Source: Hymenopellis radicata (lineage: Eukaryota; Basidiomycota; Agaricomycetes; Agaricales; Physalacriaceae). From it: a stretch of 64,000 nt of DNA. Below are positions 24,240 to 37,772 of this stretch, piece after piece. A program made the translations under genes and the position numbers. Location of the stretch: contig JADNRX010000221.1 of the NCBI GenBank assembly GCA_015501595.1, positions 28,036 through 92,035 of the forward strand, read 5' to 3'. Positions within the stretch are counted from its first letter, which is position 1. Every line of letters starts with the position of its first letter. A model generated the notes under the pieces. That model was not told the DNA's origin. It did no database searches and saw nothing but the letters and a program-made list of their open reading frames with translations.

Positions 24240-24560
24240 TTGATGAGCTCCTCTCTATTGGATGTCTGGATCCATGGAGTTCTTTTCTTCTGAAGACAGG
24301 TGTCTGGACCTGTTCTTCCTCTGCTTTGGGTGTCTGGACCCATTGCAATCTCTTACTCTGAGGACAGGTGTCTGGACCTGCTCCTCCACTTTTTCTCTGG
24401 GATGGGTGTCTGGACCCTCTCTTACTTACTACTCCCCGGCTGGAACACTCTACACTGAGGACAGGGTACTCCACCTGTTCCTCCACTCATCACTCCCCGG
24501 TCGGGGCACTCTACACTGAGGACAGGGCACTCCACCTGTTCCTCCACTTATCACTCTGGG
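24240..24560. repeat. Tandem repeats inside the LTR element
   Basis: Imperfect repeats built around GGTGTCTGGACC and CTGAGGACAGG, merging into a second series with CACTCTACACTGAGGACAGG and CTCCACCTGTTCCTCCACT. They fill the internal region in place of coding sequence. Confidence 0.6.
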
Positions 24561-25122
24561 ATGGTGACTGGACCTTCCCTTACTCATACGTCGAGTCTGA
24601 TCAACTCGACATCACGACACTCTTCGCGTACTCGTATCGAGTACGTTGACGATTATTCATGTCACTTTGGATTCGCATAGCGAATCCAACGAACTTGTCA
24701 TGACCACGGGCTTTTACGCCCATTCAAATTCCCTTCACAAATCCTCCGAGTTCATCGAATCAAAAGACGGAACACCTTGTTCATAGAGGGTGTTCCTCAG
24801 CGTTCATTACCATCTCTGTCTCCATCCCTTGCGGCCTTGCCCATCTCCATCTCCACCTTGCCCACACCCTTCTTGGCTCTTGGAAGTGGAGCAGCACATC
24901 GTCCGCCATGGCGTGCTGTGAGTGTGCATGTTCATTGGAATGGGACATGATGGTTGAGAGGAAGAGAGGACGACAAGAATCGAGTCTATTGGGTGTGGGC
25001 GTCTATGTGGCTTCACAAAGCAAAGCTACCGCTTGGATGCGTGCTTGCTGTTGAACAATCAGCATCTACCATTTTTGCGTATTTCTCCACCTTCGGTTCC
25101 GAAATCTTTGGTCTGGGGGAGA

Positions 25123-25508
25123 TGTACCGTTCGTGCACTCCCTGTGCACGAAACGGTAACAATCCCTCTGTTCGGGATTGCCCAGTTAGGAGTTCCCCCT
25201 TGTTCTCCCAGGAGACTCCCCTCTGATCTTATCCTTCTTGCACCCTCGTCTCAGCTCGGGTGCCTTGATGACCCTTTCCTCTTCATTCTCCTTCCCATTT
25301 GATTCCCTTGATTTAGGAGACTCCTTTTCATTATAGTATTTAGTCTACATACAAGCCTCCTTTGTACAGTAGTTAGGAACCCCCACAATCGAGGCCTCCT
25401 TCTGCCTCTCTCTCTGTGGGATTCTCTCCGAAACTCACTCCCTCTCCGTGATCAGTGGATCCTGCGCGCAACGATACGTTCTTGCGCACGGCCGGACTCA
25501 GGTGCACA
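25123..25508. repeat. Right long terminal repeat
   Basis: 386-bp copy of the left LTR, offset 1340 bp up to about 25460 and 1339 bp after it because one T of the left copy (GGATTCC versus GGATCC) is missing. Confidence 0.85.
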
Positions 25509-26663
25509 ATTTCCCGATTTTTCATTCATTCCAAGTCCATCGTCTAGTACATCCTGGAAAAGGACGGTGATTCGCTGGATGTACGTCGCTGGTGTCGACG
25601 ATAACCTTTGCGAACTGGTGCGTTTCCGCCAGACCGTGCCGCGACTCCTTATTGATCCTTGTAATAGACTTGACGTTGAACGCGCTAAGACCCCTTGCTG
25701 CTCACGGGCACCGGTTTCACGACGGCGTACGAACTTCAAGTCGAAAAAGGACGCGCCGTGATGGCGAGGCGCTGCGCTTCACGCTCACAGAAAAGCGTTT
25801 GATGCATCAAACAGGTCCTCGCTTCTGCCAGCGACTGTCTACGTATCCCGCCATCTCGTCCTCGGGCCAATCTGCCTTAGGCATTGGCGTGGAGCATATG
25901 TCCACAAAATCGGTAAAACATCCCGGCTCTTATGTACGTGCAGGTCGAACGACAACTGCGTGTACGTCAGGATGCGCCGAATTGTCTTGACTGCTGGCGG
26001 GGACAACGGGGAATAGCAGCACGTGCATTGTCCGTTGCCGCGTTGAAGTCGCCCATATCTGTATCTCCAGACACGGTATTTCGCTCCAAGAGCGTGCACC
26101 ATTCCCTCATAATCGAGTCAGGCTCCACATGGACTCCTAGATACTGCCCTCCGCGTTACTGTTCTATGCTTCTCAGTATAGCGATGGTTGTTTTACCGGT
26201 GCTGGCGAATTTAGATGGGACGATGTTAGTTCGCCGAATCGCCATATATTCTATTCCCAAACTCATGCGTGCCTTTAGGACTGATTTGAATGATGCCCGT
26301 GTCTGCGTCTGGTTCGCGAAACAATAGGAAGGGTATAGACACAAATCACGGGTGTCCATTTAGTACGGCGTTGAGCCTTTTTGACATACACCCTGTCAAG
26401 CTGACATCCTTGATCACACGACGTTTGCCACGACCACCATTTCAACTCGGCGCTGACTATAAGATCTGAGAGCTTACGAGCTCAAATGGCGAAGGGCAAC
26501 CTATTCTGTGCTGAGACGATACTTTCAATGCTTGTTCGACTGGGCATGTCGGAGTACGAAATGATCATAGGCTGATCGTTTTGTGTCTTGCTTCCTCCCG
26601 TCAACATAAGACCTTCATACTCTTTTCACACCTCTGCCAAATCTGTGTTGCTTTAGTTCTATA
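25509..26663. other. Stretch between LTR element and F-box gene
   Basis: Probably the downstream part of the unit X copy cut by the LTR element, plus the promoter of the gene at 26664. Overlapping short frames (25592-25990, 25932-26327) show no family features. Nothing else was recognised. Confidence 0.35.
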
Positions 26664-27759
26664 ATGAGCCCTCCTCTTCCCCCCGAACTCGTCGAACTAA
26701 TTCTTAACTACGTCCCCGATTCCGCATCTACCCCAAGCAACCTGCGGTACTATGCGCAAGCATGGTCCATCCCTAGCCAACGCGCCCTCTTCCGACACCT
26801 CAACCTCAATCAGCTGCGCAAAGATTCCGGCATAGTTCATCTCCCCGCGCATCTGCGCCGCTACCCCCACCTCCAAACCTACATTCGCCATGTAACCATG
26901 TCTCAGACAGATAACAACTTTCCAGTGCACAAAGGTTATCTCGCCGCTCTTTCTGCTCTATTCAGCCTGATGCCTCGTTTAATTTCCATGGACATCACAT
27001 TTACCAACTGCAGCGCCTGGGATGACAGCAACCAACGCTTCCTAAAGGCATTCGGCGCATTCCTGCGCACATCATCCCTTGACGCGATTGTTATTCGCAG
27101 TTATGTTTATGAGCTTGACCTTGAGAAGGTGTTCTCATATCTGGAAGACACAAGGATCAAGCGGGTTAGCTTGCAGCAAAATACCCAGCATTATCACGAT
27201 CGCTACATCGCCCCGAAAAAGAGTATGGTGCGACTTCCAGCGGTTGAATTCCTGCGCGCTGATCTGTGTCGGGCTGATATTTTCGAGGAGGGCCTGGATT
27301 ATTGGATTTCCAAGCACAAGACAGTGTTTCCCAGTCTTAAGCACCTGGAGGTTGCTGTGCACCAGGCCGATGACTTGACCGTCTGGTCCAATATTCTGCA
27401 GCATGCACCCACTCTTCGACTTGAATCTTTCCATCTGGACTTGGCATCATGTACGTGACTACGCATGTCCAGTCAATCAGTGCTCATTATCTCTTTAGCC
27501 GCCCTGACAAGCGACCTCATTCATCCGAATACAAATCTCAGTCTGTTCAATGGGTTGCACTTTGAGCATCTCAAAGTGACTCCCTTCGTGTGGTCCACGT
27601 TAGGCGGGCAAGAATTTTACACCTGGTTTTCTGCGAGATTGTGTGGCCTCGCAAACTCGGGCGCGCATGTTCATTTTTCTGAACTCACGTTGTCGATTGA
27701 CGACGACTTTTACCTCGAAACATATATGCCAACCACCTATGGCGCTAGAGATCACCACG

Positions 27760-27945
27760 AGTACTTACTCGGGTTGACTCGGCACTCGCCGGGCGAGTAC
27801 TCGTGACCGTAAATTACTGCTCGTAACTCGCTGTCGACTCGAGTCGGCTACGACTCGAGGCCGAACGAGTCGAGTCAACAAGAGTCTAACGAGTACTCGG
27901 GTAGAAGCGAGTATTCGCGAATCCACTCGCGAAGACTCGTTGATT
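27760..27945. repeat. Left subterminal ACTCG repeat cluster of the hAT element
   Basis: Many direct and inverted copies of ACTCG/CGAGT, such as GAGTACTCG and ACTCGAGTCGGCTACGACTCG. The same motifs occur at the right end (34530-34690). This is typical of hAT subterminal transposase-binding sites; the binding itself is inferred. Confidence 0.65.
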
Positions 27946-28083
27946 TTTTGAATTAATCAATTTAAAACATAAAAAGCATATGTATTTTGTAAATGAATAG
28001 GTAATCAAACATATAAAAGCACATAATCGAATGCAACAAACGTAGATACACATAAACTCGCGATAACCCGATAAAAAAATAGC

Positions 28084-31000
28084 CTACTCATCGGCCTTGG
28101 CCTTGCCCTTGTCTCCGCGGCGGTGCTTGTCATTGAAGAACTTGGTGAGGAATGCTTCGTTGACCAGCCCCTCGTCCCTCCACCAACTCTGCAAGAGTAC
28201 CGCTGCCTGCGTTGAAGCATCCGAAAGGTTGAAGCGATGTTTGGTGACGACGAGGCCCGCATGCGAAAACAGACGCTCAATGTCGATCGACGTGGCTGCA
28301 ATTTCGCGAATGAGGAGTGCACAGCAAACAAAAACCATGACTTACCCGGAACACTGAGATAATCGAGAGCCATTTGGGCAAGAGCCCCAGCCGCAGTGAC
28401 GATAATCTTGCCTTTGCTGTCCGGCAGATCAAGCTGCGACGCCCAATACGAAAGTGGGTTCGTACACGTGGAGACGACGGGTGTGCTGAGGTAATCATCC
28501 AAGGGGTCACCGTCGGTGCCCAAATTGGCCATCGCGCCTACATGAGCGAAAGGATTAGCGACCTGCTGTGAATTGTCAGTAAGGTCCTTAATCAAATAAT
28601 ACACATACTGCAGGAACTGCCGCTGATGGCGCGGTTGACACGACTGGTCGATAACGAGCATACTCTTCTCGAACGTGTTCCAGAGCATTATCGATCCACT
28701 CTCGCTCCCAGCTCTGGGACTCGAAGTAGCGGGTCTTGAGTCCCGGATGCAAGACTAAGCATAATCAGCGAAATACAAAGACAAAGGATACGAACACGTA
28801 CCCATGGCAATACGAACAACTCGATTATTGTCTGTCTTGGCATAATACTTGAGGACGTGAGCACGACCACGAGCTGCACCTGCACGAACAACGGCATGGT
28901 TCGACTTGTTCTTGATGATGGCATCGAGCTCGTCGACAAGCTTGTCGAAGATCGGGATGACTTGATAGATGAGAGGAACCTTGGACTTCGAAAGCTGCTT
29001 TGATGCAAGGACGAAAAGCTGCATTGACTATAAGTACAAACGAATCTTGAATAACCAGCCACTATACTTTGAGGAGTTTCTCAAGCTGCTCGATAATCTC
29101 CCATTCCGCCGGAGTCAACTTGAATTTGGACATCTTCCTCTTCGGCACCTTGTTGAATTGAGGTAGAACGACGAGTCGGTCGATCGCAGGCTTCAAATAC
29201 AAGGCCCGCTCCAAGACCGGGTGCACCGAGTTCCACCGAGTCGCAACGGCGCGAATCATCTTGAGTGGCTGGAGCTTGGCGAGGGTGCATTGGGCGGCGA
29301 GCTCTTCTTGCATGATTTGTGTGTTGAAGACACGACGGCCGATTTTGATAATCTATGATACATTAGACGAGTTTTTACATGATGGCACCGCTCGATACCT
29401 TAGTGACAGCCGACTTTCCAATCTTCTGATCATTGTCGGTCAACAGCTGCACCTCCTCCAACGCCGCCGCAATCGCCTCCGCCGCCGCCTCTTCCTCCTC
29501 CTCGGTCTGCCGATCAACTGCCAAAAGAACGTCTTGCTCCTCCTCGTCGGGCTTGTCGTCGTCGTCATCCAGATAGACATTGCCGACCTCGTCAAAATCA
29601 GCGTTCTCGTCGTAATCGGCGAAGCCTTTGTTGGCCAGCTTCTTGCCAAGGAACTGGGACATTGTAGCCTATAAACACGTTAGCCTTGAATCACTCTAGA
29701 CAACTCAAACACTTACGCGAGTCGACAAGTCAATCTGATGACCGGCACAACCAACATAAGTATCTTCGCCGGAATGAGTGTCCACGGGGAGACGAGGAAT
29801 TGACTCCGCGACCATCTTTGGATTGACGCTTGCGTTATCGCCAATGAACGCGAGGGTGTCGTGCTCGTACTTGAACTCCTGGATGCAATCGACTGTTTTC
29901 TCAGCGAGATACTCAGCGGTATGCGCCTTGTGAAGGCTGTTGAGAAATTAGTACAAGAAAGACATGAATAAACCATCGACTCACGGAATCAAAGCCAGGG
30001 GAAGAACTTGCATTTGCCCTTGGTCGTGAAAGGCAACGCCGACACCTTGCACGGAACGCTTCCCACCGGATGCCCAGGTATCGAATACCGTGTGTTTCTT
30101 GCCGCGAACGTTCTGGGATGGAACAATATAAGTACATATGATGTTCGATCAGAGGGAGTCAATTACCTTAAGCCGTTCAATGACGTTGACCTTTGAAAGT
30201 GCGTGAATCTCCTTGACATCACGCGAGAGAGTCTTGTCGGAGGGAATGACTGCATCTGGGCGGAACATACGGATAATCTCGCCCAGTGGGCCATCCGTGT
30301 AAAGAGAGAATGGACGGTGATTGACGGCGATGTGTTTGGCCATAAGCACGCGCAGCCTTCCTGGGGTGTAGGTAGAACCTTGGGCGAAGGGCGCGAGGGA
30401 CGTCTGAGATGGGTCGACCTCCTTCTGATTGCACAGAGTCTCGTGACGACGCAGGTTAGTGGTCGTGCTGGTCGAGGAGCCGAATCCACGCGTAATTTGT
30501 TGACCAGTTCTGAACAAACAATTAAAAGGTGAACGGGCAGCAATATGGAATACATACCGCTTGCATCTAAAGGATTGCATGAAACCATCGTCGGTTTCGA
30601 TGACCTCCGGAGGGTCGAAATGTTCGTAAACTCCGGAGACCCAGACGCGCTGCTTTTTTCCTAAAAAATGTATTAACTATTCGTGTTGCAGTAGAAAACA
30701 GAGAACCTACCGAGGAGCTTGACAAAGAAAGCTTTGTCCTGCAAGTCGTGTTCAACATCGACTCCGTTGCCAATGCCATCCGTCATCGCAGAAACAACAG
30801 ACAGCGTATCCGAGGCAGCATCGTCGGCCTCATCGTCGCTCTCGTCGCCATCGCTGTCATCGATATCAAGCAATTCGGGCATACCGTCATCGTCCGATAC
30901 AGCAGTGGCCTTGCTCTGGCGAGACTTGGAGCGGGCTTTGCCTTTGCCTTTGGCGTTGGCGATCTGGGCCTTGGTAAGACCGCCGCCGCGGGGCTTGGAA

Positions 31001-31164
31001 GCAGCGGCGGGGCGACCACGCTTGGCAGCGCCGGACGATTCCCCGACCGTTGAGGAACGACGACGCTTCTCAGCGAGGGACCCACTGGAGGACTGGCGGG
31101 AGACCGATTGCTGAGCGGGAGCGAGAGAGGCATTGGAGGCCTGGCGAGAAAGTCTGGGAGCCAT
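28084..31164 (-). CDS. hAT family transposase, 11 exons, about 868 aa
   Basis: Exons: 31164-30711, 30660-30558, 30509-30167, 30112-29985, 29936-29717, 29668-29399, 29352-29068, 29027-28802, 28754-28609, 28565-28346, 28295-28084; total 2607 nt, with consistent phases and no stop. The N-terminus is Ser/Lys-rich with an acidic stretch. A BED-like zinc finger follows at about residues 183-215 (SFRCKR, NLRRHETLC). The RNase-H-like core shows AFIGDNASVN near residue 375 and CAGHQIDL near 410, then an acidic insertion (LDDDDDKPDEEEQ), then AVATRWNSVHPVLERAL. The C-terminal dimerisation region has the family landmark SIDIERLFSHAG near residue 800. It cuts and pastes the surrounding element. All key blocks are present, so it is probably functional. 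Confidence 0.9.
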
Positions 31165-32308
31165 GGGGAATGTTGGGGAGGGTTGGTGCGGTAAAGCGAG
31201 ACGAATGCTGGGAGTGCTGTGGGGCGCAAGAACGAATAAGAATTCGATGAAGTTTGGCGTGTGGCGTGAGGCTATTTAATGTCGTTAGAAAAAGCCACTC
31301 GATTAGGAAAAACAAGCAACAAACCTTTGGCTTGCGCAAAATGGGGTAATGCGAGCTCGGCGATGCGAAGATAGGCTGCTCAAGGAACAATGTTAGTGGA
31401 CGATAGAGAATGCGAACTAGATATAGCATACCCAAGCAGTCCAAGTCCGAGAGCGCGTCCAATTGCGCCAGAGACGACATTATCGACCATCGATTGTCAC
31501 AGATGGTCCTGATTGTGGCGGTCAGTCCACATTGCGCATATCGAGCGGGAAAATGTACATACGATTTTCGAGAATAAAAGTAGAAATTCCTGACCAGAAG
31601 ACCGGACACGCCAACGAGCACGGCGCCACGAAATCCATTGGAAATTAATCCAGGGCGGAGCGTAGTCGATCCGGGTCAGGCGCCACACTACAGACAAATC
31701 AGCATCTCAAGACGGCAAAGAAATTCCTTTACCATACGGATTGCAATCGATAAGGCATCCAAAAATCCAGAAGGACAGCAGGGACATATAGTCCCGGCCG
31801 TTGAGGAGGGCAGAATGAACATAAAGTTCAATCTAAGGCGGAAAAGGGACTAGATCCCTGATCCTCGGTCGTCCGTTGCGTCGGGCAGAGAAATAAAGAG
31901 GAGGAGAGGGGCGGGCGGATGATGGTGGGAGGCAGACCTGAGTCGAGTCTAGACGAGTGTAGCCGAGTCCGGCACGATCAGCTGAGATAATCCTTAGAAT
32001 CGACTCGAAGATTCTGAGGGTGCTTGGACAATAGGACCAAATAGTGGTCCAAATTCGTCCAAGTCCCCTCTTCTGACTCTAGCCCGCCCTTCCTCCCATC
32101 ACGACGCTCTCCCTCTTTGGTCGCCTCTGCTCCCGACTCGTCCCCCTTCCCTAGACGCAGGATTCTATATCCTCCGTCGCCTCTTGAACCGGCGCAGCAC
32201 TTTACGTGCTCCGCTTGGTAGCAGAACAATTTGTTCTCCTACCGCAAGAGATACATTGCCGCCTTCTGGACGACCCCCGACGTGAACCGCCCAACATAGG
32301 CAGCCGAT
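31165..32308. promoter_or_regulatory. Central divergent promoter region of the hAT element
   Basis: The 1.1 kb between the start codons of the transposase (leftward) and the companion gene (rightward). A 183-codon minus-strand frame at 31070-31621 runs into the transposase exon in another frame and shows no domain, so it is not called. ACTCG-type motifs recur at 31936-31975 (GAGTCGAGTCTAGACGAG). A shared bidirectional promoter is inferred from the arrangement only. Confidence 0.45.
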
Positions 32309-34465
32309 ATGTCCTCGACCAAGCGCTTTCAGCCCAAAGACTTGCTTGCCAATCGGCCAAGATCAGACGGTGAGCTCAAATTTCAATATTTCATTTAGCC
32401 GTGCTCTACTGATTTTTTAGTTGAATTAAATGCGAATGACGGGCGCGTAGGCGCTCTCGCCCCCGACAGCTCCTATTTCATCACGTCTTTGATGGACGCC
32501 GCTAGTCTTCCCGCCCCACCTACAGGACACGTCCAAGTCTGCGCCGAGGGACACTTTGGCCTACATGACCCCACTCGTGCGCCACAATTCTATGATGAGC
32601 GCACGCCACACTTCGCCGTCTTCCCCACTCTTCCGACAGACGAATCCGACCCCTACTATCCTTACCGCTATATGTGGCAGATTCCGGGAGAGGACGACAT
32701 CACTTGGAACATTGGGGGGCTTAGCGGGGTGGGCCTGGTGAAACGTCAATTCTTCGTTCGTTGTCGGGCGGCTGTGAGGTGGGCGAATGAACGCGCCAAC
32801 ACGTACTACGACTCCGAACGGGAACGCGACCACCCCAACACAAAATACATCCATTTCCTCGACATGCGTCTCCCCCGTCTCAAACAATTTCTCTCTCGTT
32901 TGGAATTCGTCTCCAATAATCTCACCGCCATCCGCATCATGATGAACGGGCTATTCCGTCTCTGGTTGGATGTTTCGGCGAGTGTGGATTACATGACCAT
33001 GTACCAACCCGTCCTCCGCCACGAACGCGCCCTACACGATCTACCCACTCTCCCTCGCACCCTCGGCGTCTTCACTTCCGAACACCACGTAGTCGAAATG
33101 TTCTCCCTCACTCCCAACGTCCCCGTCTACTACACACGTGAACTCGACGAGTTCAATACTCAACGCATCCTCAAAGTCGTTTCTCTGCAGGACCCTCCAT
33201 CGTACACTGCTCCTCCTACCCCATTTCCCATCATCTTCTCTGGCCCGGGCGATGACCCCGCCAAATTGGGCTCACAAGTGCGTTTTCTGGATCGCTTCCT
33301 GCGCTTTCGATCGAGCGCTGTCGGTTTCACTCCTCTACCACCCACCATCACCGAGAACGCCGTGTCATCTTCTTCTTCTCTTGGTGCGCAACGTTCTACG
33401 AGCTCACTGAAGGCAGCGCGTGAGCAGGCGGCCAAGGTTCACAAGAAGAAGGCGAAGCCCAAAGGTGAGTATTTCCTATTTCTTCTTTTCTTCTATTCAC
33501 ATGTTTTCAGATCCGAATGCGCGCAATCTGTTTGAAGATGACGTGCGCGAACCGTACGCGCCTCCTCTTCACCCCGGCTGGCGTGGTATCAATCTCGAGC
33601 TGGAGACAGAGGCCGTTGAGGAGCGGCGGCGGCTCCAGCATCAACGCAGGGAGCCGCTACTCACCGCCAAATATATGCTCCCTCATCCTGGTCTCTTTCT
33701 TCGCAGTACCCTTGCTGATAACGTCCTCGCCGTCCTTCTCAATCAACTTCACCACATTTTTGACGCCCTCATTTACCGCATCAACTCTCTCCAATCCGAA
33801 GCCCCCCTGCTGGCGAGTAAGGAATGGAGGGATATCTTATTCCTTCCCCGTCAACGAGAGCTTGAAGATGGTCAGCACGCCACTCATCGTGCTGAAGCCC
33901 TCGCGAAGACAGCTGCATCGCTTGGTGAGGCCCTGTCATCTGGTGGTGTCTCCTTCTTGCCCGTGTGTCCCCTCCTCCTGGCGGTTTCGTGCTCCCACCT
34001 GTTGACAGCGGCCGCAAGTGGATCTGGTCTCTCTTCGAAATCAACTTTCGTTATGAGCTGATCATGCTCGATGATGCTGTGAGCGACCCTAAGGTTATGT
34101 TGTCTCGGATTGGTGCAGATTTGGATTCTCCGACTGAGGACGAGGAAGGCGCTGCTTACGAGGCTCGATATGCCGAGATCGTGAGTATTTTTCCTGAGGA
34201 ATCGTTTCTTCGGATCGATCCGTCTCAGTCATGCCAAGGACTTTGTTCGAAGGACTGGGCCCCTCGGGCAGAACGGTTGGAGAGGCTGCGTAGGGTGATG
34301 GGAATGTGGCCGAAGGTGGTGAAGCCGGCAATTCTGAAGGTTCCAATCAGCGCTCAAGAGTCGTCACAAGGTTTGGCACAAGAGCGGGCATTAGCTTTAC
34401 TATATGCACAGACATTTTACAATACGTTCGAGCGCCCCGCAATCCTTCCGCGTGCATGGTTGTAG
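32309..34465 (+). CDS. Transposon companion protein of unknown function (hAT copy)
   Basis: Three exons: 32309-32369, 32421-33464 and 33511-34465, with standard GT-AG introns. One frame change is needed near 33965 in a C-rich run (CCCCTCCTCC), so this copy is frameshifted or holds a base error; about 686 aa otherwise. No named domain was recognised. It is homologous to the gene at 56291-58584 in the Plavaka element. Matching blocks in the same order are GHFGLHDPTRAPQF (versus CYFGQDDPLLHPQF), a central helical region, WSLFEINFRYELIMLD (versus WELAEINFRWEVVSLD), and a C-terminus LYAQTFYNTFERPAILPR (versus LWYVDCFATVFNRAPIMPR). It lies head to head with the transposase, which suggests co-regulation. 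Confidence 0.75.
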
Positions 34466-34529
34466 TAAAAAAATTTGTATTTCTATCTCTTGGACATTTT
34501 GTATAATATTTTTTTTGGCATACTAACTG

Positions 34530-34690
34530 GCGAGTACTCGTGACGAGTCCGAAAGGTCTGAGACCTGAGTTCGAGACTCCTGTAAGACTCGAGTCGGCTA
34601 GGCTCGCGAGTCGAGTCGAATCCGAACTCCGAGATGCCCGAGACGAGCTGACTCACGAGTTACTCGCGGATTCGGCTGACTCGTGGTGGT
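34530..34690. repeat. Right subterminal ACTCG repeat cluster of the hAT element
   Basis: Mirror of the left cluster, with GAGTACTCGTGACGAGT, ACTCGAGTCGGC and GCGAGTCGAGTCG. Confidence 0.6.
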
Positions 34691-34873
34691 CTCTATATGG
34701 CGCTTTCGACGGTGTTACTGTCCGATAATGTGTTCAGCAGCGTACAGCGGATACATTTCGAGAAATGGACGGAGGGGATTGTTATCACAGACCTGAGGCA
34801 TCCGGAACTTGCCTCCAGGATACGGCATGCCTTACCGCGTCTTGACCGGAAGGGTGTTCTTTGCTTTTTGTAG

Positions 34874-35843
34874 GTGGCGTTTCCGGATTACGGCGAATAG
34901 GCGAGGCCTCTTCAGACTACAGAGTTATGTTGTTCTTTACTGTTCCAATTCGATAAACGTCAGTACGACAGGCTGCTTTTGTTAGCCACCGCGCAATAGT
35001 TTCAAAGGGAGGGACCTGGAGCGTGTGTGGGCCCTTCAACGCGTCTATTCAACCACAAGGCGCCTGTCGAAACAGCCATGCATTTTGCATAGCATAGTAG
35101 CACCTCGCGGTCTGTCACCTTCATCCGAATCATCGATGAACACAGGCCGTTAACTAGTTGAACCAATGACTGAGATGCGAGGCCATATGTATGGAGCATC
35201 CCATACTCTACGTATCTCAAAGCAATGGTAAGACTTAGGTACAACTCTTCTGGAAGCCCATATTATATTGCCCGCTATGTCTGTGGCGCAACGGTCGAGC
35301 GACAATGGTTCGGTCACGTGCGGTGACTGATCCGATGTCAGCCGTGAACGTGGTGTCGTCCTTCATTGATGCCACCACATACCGTCTTTCTGGATGACGT
35401 TCACGGGTGTTTCCCTGCCCAGGGATCCCAGTCTGGCGTATCATGATCTGCTGTCAACTCGCGCTGGCTGTTCCACTGCAATTCATTTCAAATAGGATGA
35501 AAACCAGCCTACCACGGGTCTACCCACATCCTCCTGATGTTGTTCTGATTGTGGAAACGTTTTTGCCCATCTTTGGCTAGACCCAAATGCGGAACAACGT
35601 TACTGGGAGGATATCAATACGGTAAGTATCGCGAGTCATCCCACTCACTCAAGCCGTGACCTATCAGCATCTTCACGCCGTGCAGCTCTGCGATACAGCA
35701 AGCAGATCGAATGCGCTTGAGCGCAAAACTTTCCGTGCGCGCTACCGATATCAATAGATTGAACTTGGATGCCATGGAAAATGCACTGATCATCATCATC
35801 AATTACAAAACTCCGACTCTCCCTTCAACGCCGTCACAACAAA
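34874..35843. other. Intergenic region with a segment duplicated at 38060-38530
   Basis: From about 35282 to 35640 the sequence matches 38060-38530, downstream of the helicase: CTGATCCGATGTCA, CATACCGTCTTTCTGGA, AAACGTTTTTGCCCATCTTTGG and AACAACGTTACTGG occur in order in both. A short conserved frame (VETFLPIFG, TQMRNNVTGRIS) lies in both copies. No complete gene is seen. The last about 40 bases before 35844 include the helicase 5' leader. Confidence 0.5.
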
Positions 35844-37446
<1,603 letters not shown>

Positions 37447-37772
37447 ACCCACATCGTGCACATTATTTCATCCTATATTCGATCACAGTGTGGTGTATAC
37501 AGTAGCGTTTCTCTCTCTCTAGCTGATGAATGTTTGTAACTGGTGACTTGTTGACTTCTCTGTCACTTTCCGCAGACAACGTGAGGCTTCTCTCTTTCAC
37601 CACGCACGCAGGTTGAGTTAAATCTAGGCGGAATTTCTCTTATATTATTCTCGGTGGACATACTACTTATGTTTGCGGCGCGGCATTTTCCTTTGACATT
37701 TGTGGCAGCACTAGGTCTTCTGACGCGCTCAAGGACTCGCTGTATGGAAGCTTCCAAGCAGATTTCAAAATG
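37447..37772. other. 3' flank of the helicase gene
   Basis: Contains the presumed helicase 3' UTR. Nothing else was recognised. Confidence 0.4.

Larger units (their letters stand above)
23783..25508. mobile_element. Small LTR retroelement (TRIM-like), 1726 bp
   Basis: Two direct LTRs of 387 bp (23783-24169) and 386 bp (25123-25508) begin TGTACCGTTCG, end GTGCACA, and appear to differ only by a one-base indel near 24120. They enclose about 950 bp with no reverse transcriptase or gag. TGGAGCCCACCGCGAGGG two bases after the left LTR is a plausible primer-binding site, and GGTCTGGGGGAGA just before the right LTR a polypurine tract. The left flank is AATTT and the right flank ATTTC, giving a 4-bp (perhaps 5-bp) target duplication. 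The near-identity of the LTRs indicates recent insertion; mobilisation in trans is inferred. Confidence 0.85.
27738..34703. mobile_element. Complete hAT transposon, 6950 bp, with 8-bp target duplication
   Basis: Element 27746-34695, flanked by TATGGCGC at 27738-27745 and 34696-34703; eight bases is the hAT hallmark. The terminal inverted repeats read TAGAGATCACCACGAGT and TAGAGACCACCACGAGT, one mismatch in 17. Dense copies of ACTCG/CGAGT lie inside both ends (27760-27945 and 34530-34690), as expected for transposase-binding sites. The element carries an 11-exon transposase (28084-31164, leftward) and a companion gene (32309-34465, rightward) transcribed away from a shared centre. The intact transposase frame and matching ends suggest a young, possibly active copy. 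Confidence 0.92.
26664..34873 (+). pseudogene. F-box-like gene split by a hAT transposon
   Basis: Exon 1 (26664-27450) encodes the F-box-like N-terminus (LPPELVELILNYV, SQRALFRHL) and the leucine-rich middle. A 48-bp intron (donor GTACGT, acceptor TTTAG) leads to exon 2 at 27499, which is open up to the hAT insertion at 27746. The missing C-terminus reappears beyond the transposon at 34704-34873: VQRIHFEKW, LRHPELASRIRHALPRL and GVLCFL followed by TAG, exactly the family ending. A precise excision would leave the frame off by one just before the junction (next stop near 34723), so the gene may already have been frameshifted. The intact paralogues are at 5615, 13295 and 20691. Confidence 0.85.

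Noticed and set aside
24262..24649. Frames inside the LTR element
   Set aside because: They follow the internal tandem repeats (SGPAPPLFLW-like units) and show no gag or polymerase motif.
31070..31621. 183-codon minus-strand frame upstream of the hAT transposase
   Set aside because: Overlaps the transposase first exon in another frame and has no recognisable features; taken as chance in the divergent promoter region.
33944..34007. An extra intron in the hAT companion gene to explain the frame change
   Set aside because: The available GT donors are in phase 0 or 1, while the AG at 34007 requires phase 2; a one-base shift in the C-rich run fits better.
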